From Namhaeicola sp039714555 (GTDB lineage: Bacteria; Bacteroidota; Bacteroidia; Flavobacteriales; Flavobacteriaceae): 64,000 bases of DNA. This document shows positions 54,628-63,757 of this stretch, piece by piece. Below the pieces are notes generated by a model. The model worked only from the letters and a program-made list of their open reading frames with translations. It was not told the DNA's origin and searched no databases. Location of the stretch: NCBI GenBank assembly GCA_039714555.1, contig JBDLJB010000009.1, forward strand, positions 1-64,000, written 5' to 3'. The position numbers and the translations under genes were made by a program. Each line of letters begins with the position of its first letter. Positions within the stretch are counted from its first letter, which is position 1.

Positions 54628-57600
54628 ATGGGAAAAAATTTAGTATTTTCTTTTCTTGTGATTATCTTTAGTGTTACTTTTTCATTTGCGCAGCAAGTTG
54701 CAGTTAATGGTAATGTTAAAGATGTTTCCGGGCAAGGTTTGCCGGGTGTAAACATTCAAGTTAAAGGGACAAGTCAAGGAACAGCAACCGATTTTGATGG
54801 AAATTATGAGATTTCTGCAGCAACCGGTTATGTATTAGTATTTTCATTTGTAGGTTTTACTACAAAAGAGGTAACTGTAAGTAGTTCAACTACAATAAAT
54901 GTTACTTTAGAAGAAGATTCTGAAAGTTTAGATGAAGTTGTGGTTACAGCTTTGGGAATTAAAAGAGAGGCAAAAGCCTTGGGTTATTCATTGACCGAAG
55001 TTGATGGTGATGAAATGAATCAGGTAAAAACCTCCAGTGCAATGAATGCCTTACAGGGTAGAGTTGCCGGTGTCAACGTTTCAACTAACAGTTCAGGAGC
55101 TTCTGGTTCCAGTAGGGTTATTATTCGTGGTGCCAGCTCATTAACAGGAAATAACCAACCACTTTATGTAGTTGATGGTATTCCTATTATTAATCAAACT
55201 AAAGGATCTGCTGTGGGACCATTTGGTGGTGAACATGGTGATGGTGGAGATGATATTTCTTCTATTAACCCTGATGATATTGAATCAGTATCAGTTTTAA
55301 AAGGTAGTTCAGCAGCAGCACTTTATGGCTCTCTGGCTTCTAATGGTGTTATTATGATCACAACTAAATCTGGTAAGTATCAACAAAATTTGGGTATTGA
55401 TTTTTCAAGTTCCTTTACTTTTGATAAAGTGAATACCAGTTTACAAAATTTTCAAACTACATACGGACAAGGTAATAATAGATTAAAACCTGGTTTTGAA
55501 TATGATGAAGGTGGTAATCCAGTTGAAATATTTGATGTAGCAGCAGCTATTGATGATTCATATACAAGTTCTTTACAGTCTTGGGGAGCACCATTTGACG
55601 GTTCACTTGTTTATAATTGGGATGGCGTTAAAAGACCATATTCCTACACAGGTAATAATTTGGAGAAATTTTATAATACAGGAACAACTTCAGTAAATTC
55701 AATTGCATTGACAAAAGGAGGAGAGGATTATAATTATCGTTTTTCTTTTTCAAATTTTGATAATGATGATATTTTTCCAAATACTACTTTGAATAGAAAA
55801 TCATTTTCTTTGAATGCAATGGCTAACATTAACCCTAAATTAACTTCTACGGTTAATGCAAAGTATATCATTGAGCAAGTACATAATCGTATTACAATTG
55901 GTGATACACCAGGTAATGCAAATACTGTTGCTTTTGTTTTACCTAGTAGTTTGGATATTAATGATTTAAAACCTGGTTCTAATGAAGATGGAACAGAACT
56001 TAGATTTCAACCAAGTCAGTTTATTTCAAATCCTTATTGGGCAGTAAATGATTTTAATAATGATGATAAAAAAAATAGGATAATAGCATCAACAACTTTA
56101 AGATATGATTTTAATGATTGGTTGTATCTAACAGGTAGAGCCGGTATAGATTCTTATGATTTGGGTAGAAGAAGAGTAACACCTTTTGGAACTGCTTATC
56201 GCCCTGCAGGAGAATTATATCAAGAGAAATCAACTAGTTCATTATTTGATGCTGATATCATGTTAGGAGTTAATAAAGAAATAACGGATAGATTATCTAC
56301 AAATTCTATTATTGGTGCAAATACCAGGAAAGCTACTTTTGAATCATTAAGAGCTTCGGGAAGAGGCTTTATAGTTATTGGATTAGAAGATTTAAATAAT
56401 ACAACATTGCCAGAACCTACAAATATTTTTTCTGAATTTAAAACCAACTCTGTTTATGGGTCATTTGAGGTAGATTACGGTAAGTTTGCCTATTTAACAT
56501 TTACAGGAAGAAATGATTGGTTTACAACTCTTTCTTACCCGGGCAAGGAAACTCCAAACAATGATTTTTATTGGTCATTAAGTGGTAGTTTATTGTTAAA
56601 TGAAACATTTGATATGGGTACTGAAATTAATTATCTTAAAATTAGGTCAAGTTATGCACAAGTTGCCGGTGGAGCTAGAAAACCTTATGCATTAAATTTA
56701 GACTATGCCATTACAGGTTCATTTCAAGGTCAATCATTCGGTCAATTAAATGGTAATTCAATACCTAATCCAAATTTAGTGCCATTTGAAAAAAATGAAT
56801 TTGAAATTGGATTAGAAGGTAGATTTTTTACAAATCGTCTTAGATTTGATTTTGCATATTATACAAATCAAACTACTAACGATATAGTTGAAGCTGCTGC
56901 ATCTCAGTCATCAGGTTATACTTCATCTATTCTTAATATTGGTGAATTAGAGAATAAAGGGGTTGAATTTTTAATTGGTGGTTCTCCAATAAGAACCGAT
57001 AATTTTTCATGGAACACTTCATTTAATGTAGGATATAATGATAGTAAAATTGTTCATACTGATGATGAAGATACTCCTATTAATGTTGATGGTAGTTTAT
57101 CTCGTTCTAAAAATGCTCTTATTTCACACATAGTAGGTGAACATTATGGAGTGATTTACGGTTCATCTTATAAAAGAGATGAAAGTGGAAATATAGTGTA
57201 TGACAATAGTGGTTCAATTCCTAAAGCTGTACAAGGTGAAAATAAAATATTAGGTGAAGGAGTTGCTCCTTTAACTCTAGGATTCTTTAATTCATTTATA
57301 TTCAGAAATGTTTCATTAAATTTCTTAATTGATGCCAAATTTGGAGGAAGCGTACATTCAGGTACTAACAGGGAATTAATGTTGAGAGGATTGCATAAAA
57401 AGACTCTAAGAGGTCGAGAAGGTGGTTTAGAAGTATCAGGAATTGATGATGCAACTGGACAACCATTTACTACAACTGTTGCTCCAGAAAATTTAAGAAC
57501 TTATTACGGTTTAATTGCAGCAGAGAATTCAGGTATAGCAGAAGAATTTGTTTACAGTACAGATTTTGTTAAATTTAGAGAATTAAGTATAGGATACAAC

Positions 57601-57801
57601 TTACCTGAGAATTTTTTAGATAATACTTTTATTAGTGAATTTAGAGTCTCATTAATAGGTAGAAACCTTTTCTATCTTATGAAAGATATTGACAATGTTG
57701 ATCCTGAAGCATCTTTAAATAATCTTAATTCACAAGGAATAGAAAGATTTGGAATCCCAGCAACAAAAAGCTATGGTTTCTCTTTAAACGTTAAATTTTA
57801 A
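54628..57801 (+). CDS. SusC/RagA family TonB-linked outer-membrane transporter
   Basis: 1057-residue TonB-dependent glycan importer. The signal peptide ends near FAQQ (residue 22). A carboxypeptidase-regulatory-like domain (VNGNVKDVSGQGLPGVNIQVKG) is followed by the TonB-box-like region ESLDEVVVTALG. The plug has LQGRVAGVNVSTN, PLYVVDGIPI and INPDDIESVSVLKGSSAAALYGS, and the barrel ends in FSLNVKF. It forms a lid-and-barrel complex with the SusD-like lipoprotein encoded 11 bases downstream. Together with the NagB fusion next door the substrate is probably an amino-sugar-containing glycan, which is an inference from context. Confidence 0.95.
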   Translation: MGKNLVFSFLVIIFSVTFSFAQQVAVNGNVKDVSGQGLPGVNIQVKGTSQGTATDFDGNYEISAATGYVLVFSFVGFTTKEVTVSSSTTINVTLEEDSESLDEVVVTALGIKREAKALGYSLTEVDGDEMNQVKTSSAMNALQGRVAGVNVSTNSSGASGSSRVIIRGASSLTGNNQPLYVVDGIPIINQTKGSAVGPFGGEHGDGGDDISSINPDDIESVSVLKGSSAAALYGSLASNGVIMITTKSGKYQQNLGIDFSSSFTFDKVNTSLQNFQTTYGQGNNRLKPGFEYDEGGNPVEIFDVAAAIDDSYTSSLQSWGAPFDGSLVYNWDGVKRPYSYTGNNLEKFYNTGTTSVNSIALTKGGEDYNYRFSFSNFDNDDIFPNTTLNRKSFSLNAMANINPKLTSTVNAKYIIEQVHNRITIGDTPGNANTVAFVLPSSLDINDLKPGSNEDGTELRFQPSQFISNPYWAVNDFNNDDKKNRIIASTTLRYDFNDWLYLTGRAGIDSYDLGRRRVTPFGTAYRPAGELYQEKSTSSLFDADIMLGVNKEITDRLSTNSIIGANTRKATFESLRASGRGFIVIGLEDLNNTTLPEPTNIFSEFKTNSVYGSFEVDYGKFAYLTFTGRNDWFTTLSYPGKETPNNDFYWSLSGSLLLNETFDMGTEINYLKIRSSYAQVAGGARKPYALNLDYAITGSFQGQSFGQLNGNSIPNPNLVPFEKNEFEIGLEGRFFTNRLRFDFAYYTNQTTNDIVEAAASQSSGYTSSILNIGELENKGVEFLIGGSPIRTDNFSWNTSFNVGYNDSKIVHTDDEDTPINVDGSLSRSKNALISHIVGEHYGVIYGSSYKRDESGNIVYDNSGSIPKAVQGENKILGEGVAPLTLGFFNSFIFRNVSLNFLIDAKFGGSVHSGTNRELMLRGLHKKTLRGREGGLEVSGIDDATGQPFTTTVAPENLRTYYGLIAAENSGIAEEFVYSTDFVKFRELSIGYNLPENFLDNTFISEFRVSLIGRNLFYLMKDIDNVDPEASLNNLNSQGIERFGIPATKSYGFSLNVKF

Positions 57802-57812
57802 AAATTAAAAAA

Positions 57813-59303
57813 ATGAAAAAATATATTTATATACTTCTATTAGTTTTAGCATTTGGTTCTTGCGATGATGGGTTTGAGGAAATGAATGTAAATCCTACAA
57901 AGCCAACAGCACTTGATCCAGCTAATAAATTGACATATATTCAGTTATACACTGGAGGAAGTAGTTATGTAGCATATTTATTTTGGAATATGATTCACTT
58001 AATGCCAAATGTACAACATCTTAATATTACACATTATGGGCCAATTTTTAATTATAAAGAAGGACATACACATTGGTTATTTGAAGAGCAGTATAAATCA
58101 ACAGTTAAAAATGTTGTTGATCTGGAGGCTCAATTAGAAAATAGTGAAGAACCGTCAGCTGCTGCTAATTTAGCAATAGCAAGAATTCAAAAGGTTTTAA
58201 TTTTTAGTAGATTAACTGATGCTTATGGTGATATTCCTTATAGTGAAGCCGGTAAAGGTTTCTTAGAAGGAATTCGTTTCCCAAAATATGACAAGCAAAG
58301 TGATATTTATGCTGATATGTTAGCAACATTAGAAAGTTCTGCTTCAACTTTAAGTTCAAGTGGGGATAATTCTTATGGTTCTAATGATTTATATTTTGCT
58401 GGAGATAATGCAAAATGGCAAAAGTTTGCCAATTCTTTAATGCTTAGATTAGCCATGCGTATGGTAAATGTTGACCCGGCAGGTGCACAATCATGGGCAG
58501 CCAAAGCTATTAATGGTGGGGTAATGGAAAGTAATGACGATATTGCTTATACACAATACGAAGATAATCCTAATGATGGAGGACCTAATGTGAATCCACT
58601 TACTAAATGTTTTACTTCAAGAGCTACAAATCAAGTTAAAATTTCTAAAACTTTTATGGATTGGATGAAAGATAGAACTGATCCTCGTGTTTCTGTATTG
58701 TGTTCAACAATAGATGGAAATACAGATTATGATTTACAAGAAGGTCAAGATATTAATGACCCTACTAGAGGAGATGCTAATTCTAAGCCAAATATTAATA
58801 TTTTTGGAGGATCTGGTGTAATTGTTTATGATGCTCCTTTTTTCTTTCAAACATATGCTGAAGTTGAATTTATGCTGGCTGAAGCTGCACATCGTTGGGG
58901 ATTAGGTAGCGGAAATGCTGAAGAACATTACAATGCTGGTGTTACTGCTGCAATGGAATATTTATCATTATATGGTCATGGAGTAAATATTACAACAGAT
59001 CAGATTAATGATTATTTAGCAGCAAATCCATTTGTTGAAGATGATGCATTAAAAATGATCAATGAGCAATATTGGGCTGCAACCTTTGGAAATGGTTTAG
59101 AAACTTATTCAAATTGGAAAAGATCAGGGTATCCTGAATTAGTACCTTTTGATATTGCAGAAACCCTAACTGGAGGTGAAATACCAAGAAGATTTGTATA
59201 TCCTGGTTCTGAAAAATTAAATAATCCAGATAATGTTGCTGCTGCAATAGCTGAACAAGGTGGGGATGATTTATTGACCAGAATGTGGTGGGACGTGAAT
59301 TAA
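57813..59303 (+). CDS. SusD/RagB family surface lipoprotein (SusD-like-2 type)
   Basis: 496-residue surface glycan-binding lipoprotein. The signal is MKKYIYILLLVLAFGSC with Cys 17, followed by the typical DDGFEEMNVNPTKPT. Helical TPR-like repeats include AIARIQKVLIFSRLTDAYGDIPYSEA (a conserved SusD signature) and FANSLMLRLAMRMVNVDP. The C-terminus has EQYWAATFGNGLETYSNWKRSGYPEL. It pairs with the SusC-like gene 11 bases upstream, and a terminator follows at 59324. Confidence 0.95.
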   Translation: MKKYIYILLLVLAFGSCDDGFEEMNVNPTKPTALDPANKLTYIQLYTGGSSYVAYLFWNMIHLMPNVQHLNITHYGPIFNYKEGHTHWLFEEQYKSTVKNVVDLEAQLENSEEPSAAANLAIARIQKVLIFSRLTDAYGDIPYSEAGKGFLEGIRFPKYDKQSDIYADMLATLESSASTLSSSGDNSYGSNDLYFAGDNAKWQKFANSLMLRLAMRMVNVDPAGAQSWAAKAINGGVMESNDDIAYTQYEDNPNDGGPNVNPLTKCFTSRATNQVKISKTFMDWMKDRTDPRVSVLCSTIDGNTDYDLQEGQDINDPTRGDANSKPNINIFGGSGVIVYDAPFFFQTYAEVEFMLAEAAHRWGLGSGNAEEHYNAGVTAAMEYLSLYGHGVNITTDQINDYLAANPFVEDDALKMINEQYWAATFGNGLETYSNWKRSGYPELVPFDIAETLTGGEIPRRFVYPGSEKLNNPDNVAAAIAEQGGDDLLTRMWWDVN

Positions 59304-59323
59304 TGAATAATTGTTTTTAAGTG

Positions 59324-59358
59324 AAAAACTGTCTTATTTATAAGGCAGTTTTTTTTTA
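59324..59358 (+). terminator. Terminator of the susCD operon
   Basis: AAACTGtCTTA pairs with TAAGgCAGTTT around TTTA, followed by nine or more T residues. Confidence 0.8.
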
Positions 59359-59453
59359 AATCTATTATCATAAATTTGTTATTAATGTTAAAATTAAATT
59401 GTTTTTAGATTTTTTCTTAACACAAAATTAAAAATATTGTAAAAAAAATAGAT

Positions 59454-59487
59454 TAAATTTGCAAGCTTAATTTTGCATAATTATGCA
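59454..59487 (+). promoter_or_regulatory. nagB -7 box and palindromic operator-like site
   Basis: TAAATTTG at 59454-59461 is a perfect -7 box. Thirteen bases on, TGCATAATTATGCA (59474-59487) is a perfect 14-bp palindrome placed over or just after the expected transcription start, fitting a repressor site. Its two TGCA halves are 10 bp apart, as upstream of susC. No TTG at proper spacing was found. Confidence 0.5.
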
Positions 59488-59532
59488 TATTTTAAATTCA
59501 TACTTTAACAAGCTATACAATAAACCATTCTT

Positions 59533-61443
59533 ATGAAATTTAATTTAAAACACACAGAAGCTGGAAAATTTGAAGAAACCAGATTTGAGAAAATTCATAA
59601 TGTTATTTTTAATAACTCAAATGAAGCTTCAATAAAAGTTGCTCATGAAATTGCCAATTTGATTAAAGATAAAGCAAAACAAAATAAAAAATGTGTTTTG
59701 GGATTAGCAACGGGATCATCACCGATCAATGTTTACGAAGAATTGGTAAGAATGCACAAAGAGGAAGGGTTGAGCTTTAAAAATGTGATTTCGTTCAATT
59801 TGGATGAATATTATCCAATGGAAAAAGAAAATACGCAAAGTTATTGGTATTTTATGCATGAACATTTATTTAGCCATGTTGATATACTTTCCGAGAATAT
59901 AAATATACCTGATGGATCTATAGCTCAAAATGAAGTTCACCAATATTGTATTGATTATGAATTAAAAATTCAAGAAGCCGGTGGTTTAGATTTTCAATTG
60001 TTAGGAATAGGTAGAACCGGTCATATTGGTTTTAACGAACCGGGTTCTCACTATAATTCAGGTACCAGAAATATAACTTTAGATCATATTACGAGAGTAG
60101 ATGCCTCAAATGCTTTTTTGGGTATTGAAAATGTGCCCAGAGTAGCAATAACAATGGGTATTGGTACAATACGAAAATCAAAACGAATCGTATTATTGGC
60201 TTGGGGTATCAATAAGGCATCTGTAATTAAAAAAACAATCGAGGGTGAAATATCATCAGAAGTTCCTGCTTCGTATTTACAAAGACATGAAAATGTAACA
60301 TTTGTTTTAGATGAGGGTGCTTCTGAAGAATTGACAAGAATTAAAACACCTTGGTTGGTAAAATCGTGTAAATGGTCTGAAGACCTTACCTTAAAAGCTT
60401 CTGTATGGCTGAGTAGTTTGGTTGATAAATCTATACTAAAACTAACCGATTCCGATTATAACAATAACGGAATGTCAAATTTATTGATTGATCATGGATC
60501 AGCTTATAATTTGAACATCAAAATGTTTAATAAATTACAACACACCATTACGGGTTGGCCAGGAGGTAAACCGAATGCTGATGATACAAATCGTCCTGAG
60601 CGTAAAACACCCGCAAAAAAACGTATAATTATTTTTAGTCCACACCCTGATGATGATGTTATTTCAATGGGTGGTACTTTCGATCGTTTGGTTGAGCAAG
60701 GACATGATGTTCATATTGCTTATCAAACATCAGGAAATATTGCTGTTTCAGATACTGAAGCATTGAAATTTATTGAGGTTGCGCTGGAATTGAATAGTGA
60801 TAATTCAAAATTTAAAAAAATTATCAATGACCTGAATAATAAAAAAGAATATGAGATTGATTCACTTGAAGTAAGGAAACTTAAATCATTGATTAGACGT
60901 AAAGAATCAATTGCTGCAACACGTTATTTAGGTGTACCTGATAAAAATGTTCACTTTTTAGATTTACCTTTTTATGAAACAGGAAGGATTAAAAAGGATA
61001 AATTAGGAGAAGAGGATATTAAAATAATGACTGGTTTAATTTCGGGAATCAAACCACATCAAATATATGCTGCTGGTGATCTTGCAGATCCACATGGTAC
61101 GCATAAAGTTAGTTTAGATGCTTTATTCACAGCTTTAGAACGATTAAAATCTAATACATATATGGATGATTGTTGGGTTTGGTTGTATAGAGGAGCATGG
61201 CATGAATGGGATACACATGAAATTGAAATGGCAGTTCCTATGAGTCCGGATCAGGTATTGAAAAAACGACAAGCAATTTTTTATCACCAATCACAAAAAG
61301 ATGGCGTACTATTTCAGGGAGATGATTCAAGAGAGTTTTGGATGAGAGCAGAAGATAGAAATGCAACAACTGCTAAAAAATATAACGATTTAGGTTTAGC
61401 AGATTATGCTGCTCTTGAAGCTTTTAGACGCTATCATTTTTAA
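59533..61443 (+). CDS. nagB: Glucosamine-6-phosphate deaminase fused to a PIG-L deacetylase-like domain
   Basis: 636-residue cytosolic fusion. Residues 1-290 are NagB-like: LGLATGSSPINVYEEL, catalytic D91 in FNLDEYYPM, and H164 in GRTGHIGFNEPGS. This part converts glucosamine-6-phosphate to fructose-6-phosphate and ammonia. Residues about 362-636 are PIG-L-like, with the zinc motif H371-P-D-D374 (FSPHPDDDVISMGG) and a later His in DPHGTHK, suggesting an N-deacetylase of an amino sugar. The fusion is well known in Bacteroidetes. It follows the susCD operon and precedes pfkA, forming a route from amino sugar to glycolysis. The C-terminal substrate is not established. Confidence 0.92.
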   Translation: MKFNLKHTEAGKFEETRFEKIHNVIFNNSNEASIKVAHEIANLIKDKAKQNKKCVLGLATGSSPINVYEELVRMHKEEGLSFKNVISFNLDEYYPMEKENTQSYWYFMHEHLFSHVDILSENINIPDGSIAQNEVHQYCIDYELKIQEAGGLDFQLLGIGRTGHIGFNEPGSHYNSGTRNITLDHITRVDASNAFLGIENVPRVAITMGIGTIRKSKRIVLLAWGINKASVIKKTIEGEISSEVPASYLQRHENVTFVLDEGASEELTRIKTPWLVKSCKWSEDLTLKASVWLSSLVDKSILKLTDSDYNNNGMSNLLIDHGSAYNLNIKMFNKLQHTITGWPGGKPNADDTNRPERKTPAKKRIIIFSPHPDDDVISMGGTFDRLVEQGHDVHIAYQTSGNIAVSDTEALKFIEVALELNSDNSKFKKIINDLNNKKEYEIDSLEVRKLKSLIRRKESIAATRYLGVPDKNVHFLDLPFYETGRIKKDKLGEEDIKIMTGLISGIKPHQIYAAGDLADPHGTHKVSLDALFTALERLKSNTYMDDCWVWLYRGAWHEWDTHEIEMAVPMSPDQVLKKRQAIFYHQSQKDGVLFQGDDSREFWMRAEDRNATTAKKYNDLGLADYAALEAFRRYHF

Positions 61444-61633
61444 ATTTCTTTAGTTAACTGAAAATAAATTAAAATTGATAAAGATCTATATTTTTTTATT
61501 GATGATAGTTGATATTTAGTTTATTATTGTTAGCTAAAACTCTTTTTTTAAATCGATTTTTATCAAATTGTTAATTCCGCAAACGTTTAAGTATAATTAT
61601 GCTTTTAAATATTAAAATTAGCATTTTTATTGT

Positions 61634-61641
61634 TATTTTTG
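61634..61641 (+). promoter_or_regulatory. -7 box (TATTTTTG) upstream of pfkA
   Basis: TAnnTTTG match 20 bases before the ATG at 61662; no -33 TTG at normal spacing. Confidence 0.4.
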
Positions 61642-61661
61642 TGTGAATTTAAAAAAAAAAT

Positions 61662-62648
61662 ATGAAGAAATTCATAAAAAAGATTGCTGTACTAACATCA
61701 GGTGGTGATGCACCGGGAATGAATGCAGCAATTAGAGCAGTAGTTAGAGCTGCCTCGTATTATAAATTAGAATCTGTTGGTGTTTATAGAGGATACCAAG
61801 GTTTGATTGAAGGTGATTTTGAAAGAATGACAGCCCGAGATGCACATCATATAATCGGAAAAGGAGGAACTGTATTAAAATCAGCTAGATCAAAAGAGTT
61901 TAGAACAATTGAAGGTAGAAAAAAAGCACATGAAAGTTTAATTAAAAATAATATTGATGCTTTGGTTATAATTGGTGGAGATGGCACATTTACCGGTGGA
62001 ATGATCTTTAATAAGGAATATGATTTTCCAGTAATTGGCATACCGGGTACTATTGATAATGATATTTATGGTACTGATTTTACCATTGGTTATGATACTG
62101 CACTTAATACTGCTGTTGAAGCAATAGATAAAATTAGAGATACCGCCAGTTCACATAACCGTTTATTTTTTGTTGAAGTTATGGGAAGGGATGCAGGATT
62201 TATTGCTTTAAATTCAGGAATTGGAGCTGGAGCAGAAGAAATTTTGATCCCTGAAGAAGATATGGGTCTTGATCGTTTGTTAATATCGCTGGAAAAAAGT
62301 CGCCGATCAGGAAAAACTTCAAGTTTGGTTATTGTAGCCGAAGGAGATAAAACAGGAAAAAATGTTTTTGAACTCGCTTCTTATGTTGAAGAAAATTTAC
62401 CACAATATGATGTTAGAGTTTCAATATTAGGCCATATGCAACGAGGTGGTGCACCAAGTTGTTTTGATAGGGTGTTGGCAAGTAGAATGGGTGTTAAAGC
62501 TGTTGAATTACTGTTGGATAATAAAACAAATTTAATGGTAGGAATGATAAACAATAAGATGAAAGCTATTGATTTAGAACTTGCTGTAAAAGAACATCAT
62601 AAAATAAATGCTGAAATATTAAGAATATCTGATATAATGTCAGTATAA
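61662..62648 (+). CDS. pfkA: 6-phosphofructokinase
   Basis: Phosphorylates fructose-6-phosphate to the 1,6-bisphosphate, the committed step of glycolysis. 328 residues. The ATP site starts IAVLTSGGDAPGMNAAIRAVVR. The GGDGTFTGG motif and the catalytic PGTIDND block are intact, as are EVMGRDAGFIAL and LGHMQRGGAPSCFDR. The GGDGT motif points to the ATP-dependent type over the pyrophosphate type (GGDDT). It is 28 bases upstream of gap, probably one operon. It directly receives the product of the NagB domain encoded upstream. Confidence 0.95.
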   Translation: MKKFIKKIAVLTSGGDAPGMNAAIRAVVRAASYYKLESVGVYRGYQGLIEGDFERMTARDAHHIIGKGGTVLKSARSKEFRTIEGRKKAHESLIKNNIDALVIIGGDGTFTGGMIFNKEYDFPVIGIPGTIDNDIYGTDFTIGYDTALNTAVEAIDKIRDTASSHNRLFFVEVMGRDAGFIALNSGIGAGAEEILIPEEDMGLDRLLISLEKSRRSGKTSSLVIVAEGDKTGKNVFELASYVEENLPQYDVRVSILGHMQRGGAPSCFDRVLASRMGVKAVELLLDNKTNLMVGMINNKMKAIDLELAVKEHHKINAEILRISDIMSV

Positions 62649-62676
62649 AATTATAATAAATTAAATATATTAAAAA

Positions 62677-63672
62677 ATGATTAAAATTGGAATAAACGGA
62701 TTCGGAAGAATAGGAAGATTAGCATTAAGAGTAGCATCTCAAAGAGATAATGTACAAGTAGTTGGTATCAATGATTTATTAGACGTTGAATATTTAGCTT
62801 ATATGTTAAAATATGACTCAGTACATGGAAGATTTGATGGTGAAGTAGAAGTTAAAGACGGTAAACTGGTTGTAAATGGAAAAAAAATTAGAATTACTGC
62901 TGAAAGAAATCCTGAAGATCTAAAATGGGATGAAGTTGGTGCAGAATATGTAATTGAAGCTACAGGTATTTTTAAAACTAAAGAAACTGCAGGTAAACAT
63001 ATAAAAGCCGGTGCAAAAAAAGTAATTATTTCAGCGCCTTCTGCAGATGCTCCAATGTTTGTAATGGGTGTAAATCATAAAGAATTAAAAGCTGATGAAG
63101 CAGTTTTCTCAAATGCATCTTGTACAACCAACTGTTTAGCACCTATTGCAAAAGTTTTACATGATAAATTTGAAATTACAGAAGGTTTAATGACTACGAT
63201 TCATGCTGCAACCGCAACTCAAAATACAGTTGATGCTCCTTCATCAAAAGACTGGAGAGGTGGTAGATCTGCCATTCACAATATTATTCCTTCATCTACC
63301 GGTGCAGCAAAAGCTGTAGGTAAAGTAATCCCTTCACTTAATGGAAAATTAACAGGTATGTCATTTAGAGTACCAACAATGGATGTTTCTGTTGTTGATC
63401 TTACTGTTAATTTAAGGAAAAGCGCAACTTATGAAGAAGTTTGTAAAGTAATGAAAGATGCTTCAGAAGGTGAATTAAAAGGAATTTTAGGATATACTGA
63501 AGAACTAGTTGTTTCTCAAGACTTTGTAGGTGAGACTCGTACTTCTGTTTTTGATGCAAAAGCAGGTATTGCTTTAACAGATAACTTTATCAAAGTAGTT
63601 TCTTGGTATGATAATGAATATGGTTATTCAACTAAGATCATTGATTTATTAGAGTATTCTGCTTCTTTATAA
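62677..63672 (+). CDS. gap: Glyceraldehyde-3-phosphate dehydrogenase, type I
   Basis: NAD-dependent glycolytic dehydrogenase, 331 residues. The Rossmann start is KIGINGFGRIGRLALR and the catalytic Cys lies in SNASCTTNCLAP. The His of the active site follows in TTIHAATATQNTVD, and the C-terminus ends VSWYDNEYGYSTKIIDLLEY. Gene order pfkA-gap is common in flavobacteria. A terminator follows at 63699. Confidence 0.96.
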   Translation: MIKIGINGFGRIGRLALRVASQRDNVQVVGINDLLDVEYLAYMLKYDSVHGRFDGEVEVKDGKLVVNGKKIRITAERNPEDLKWDEVGAEYVIEATGIFKTKETAGKHIKAGAKKVIISAPSADAPMFVMGVNHKELKADEAVFSNASCTTNCLAPIAKVLHDKFEITEGLMTTIHAATATQNTVDAPSSKDWRGGRSAIHNIIPSSTGAAKAVGKVIPSLNGKLTGMSFRVPTMDVSVVDLTVNLRKSATYEEVCKVMKDASEGELKGILGYTEELVVSQDFVGETRTSVFDAKAGIALTDNFIKVVSWYDNEYGYSTKIIDLLEYSASL

Positions 63673-63698
63673 AAATTGATTAAAATATAGTATTGATG

Positions 63699-63727
63699 AA
63701 CCCATAACATCTGTTATGGGTTTTTTA
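63699..63727 (+). terminator. Terminator of pfkA-gap
   Basis: AACCCATAAC pairs with GTTATGGGTT around ATCT, followed by six T residues. Confidence 0.8.
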
Positions 63728-63757
63728 GTTTTATTATCTTTACTAAAATTTTATTTT

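Noticed and set aside
63716..63757. ATG at 63716 as the start of the LysE-family gene
   Set aside because: It lies within the right arm of the gap terminator and would add an atypical 14-residue leader; TTG at 63758 gives the normal family N-terminus.
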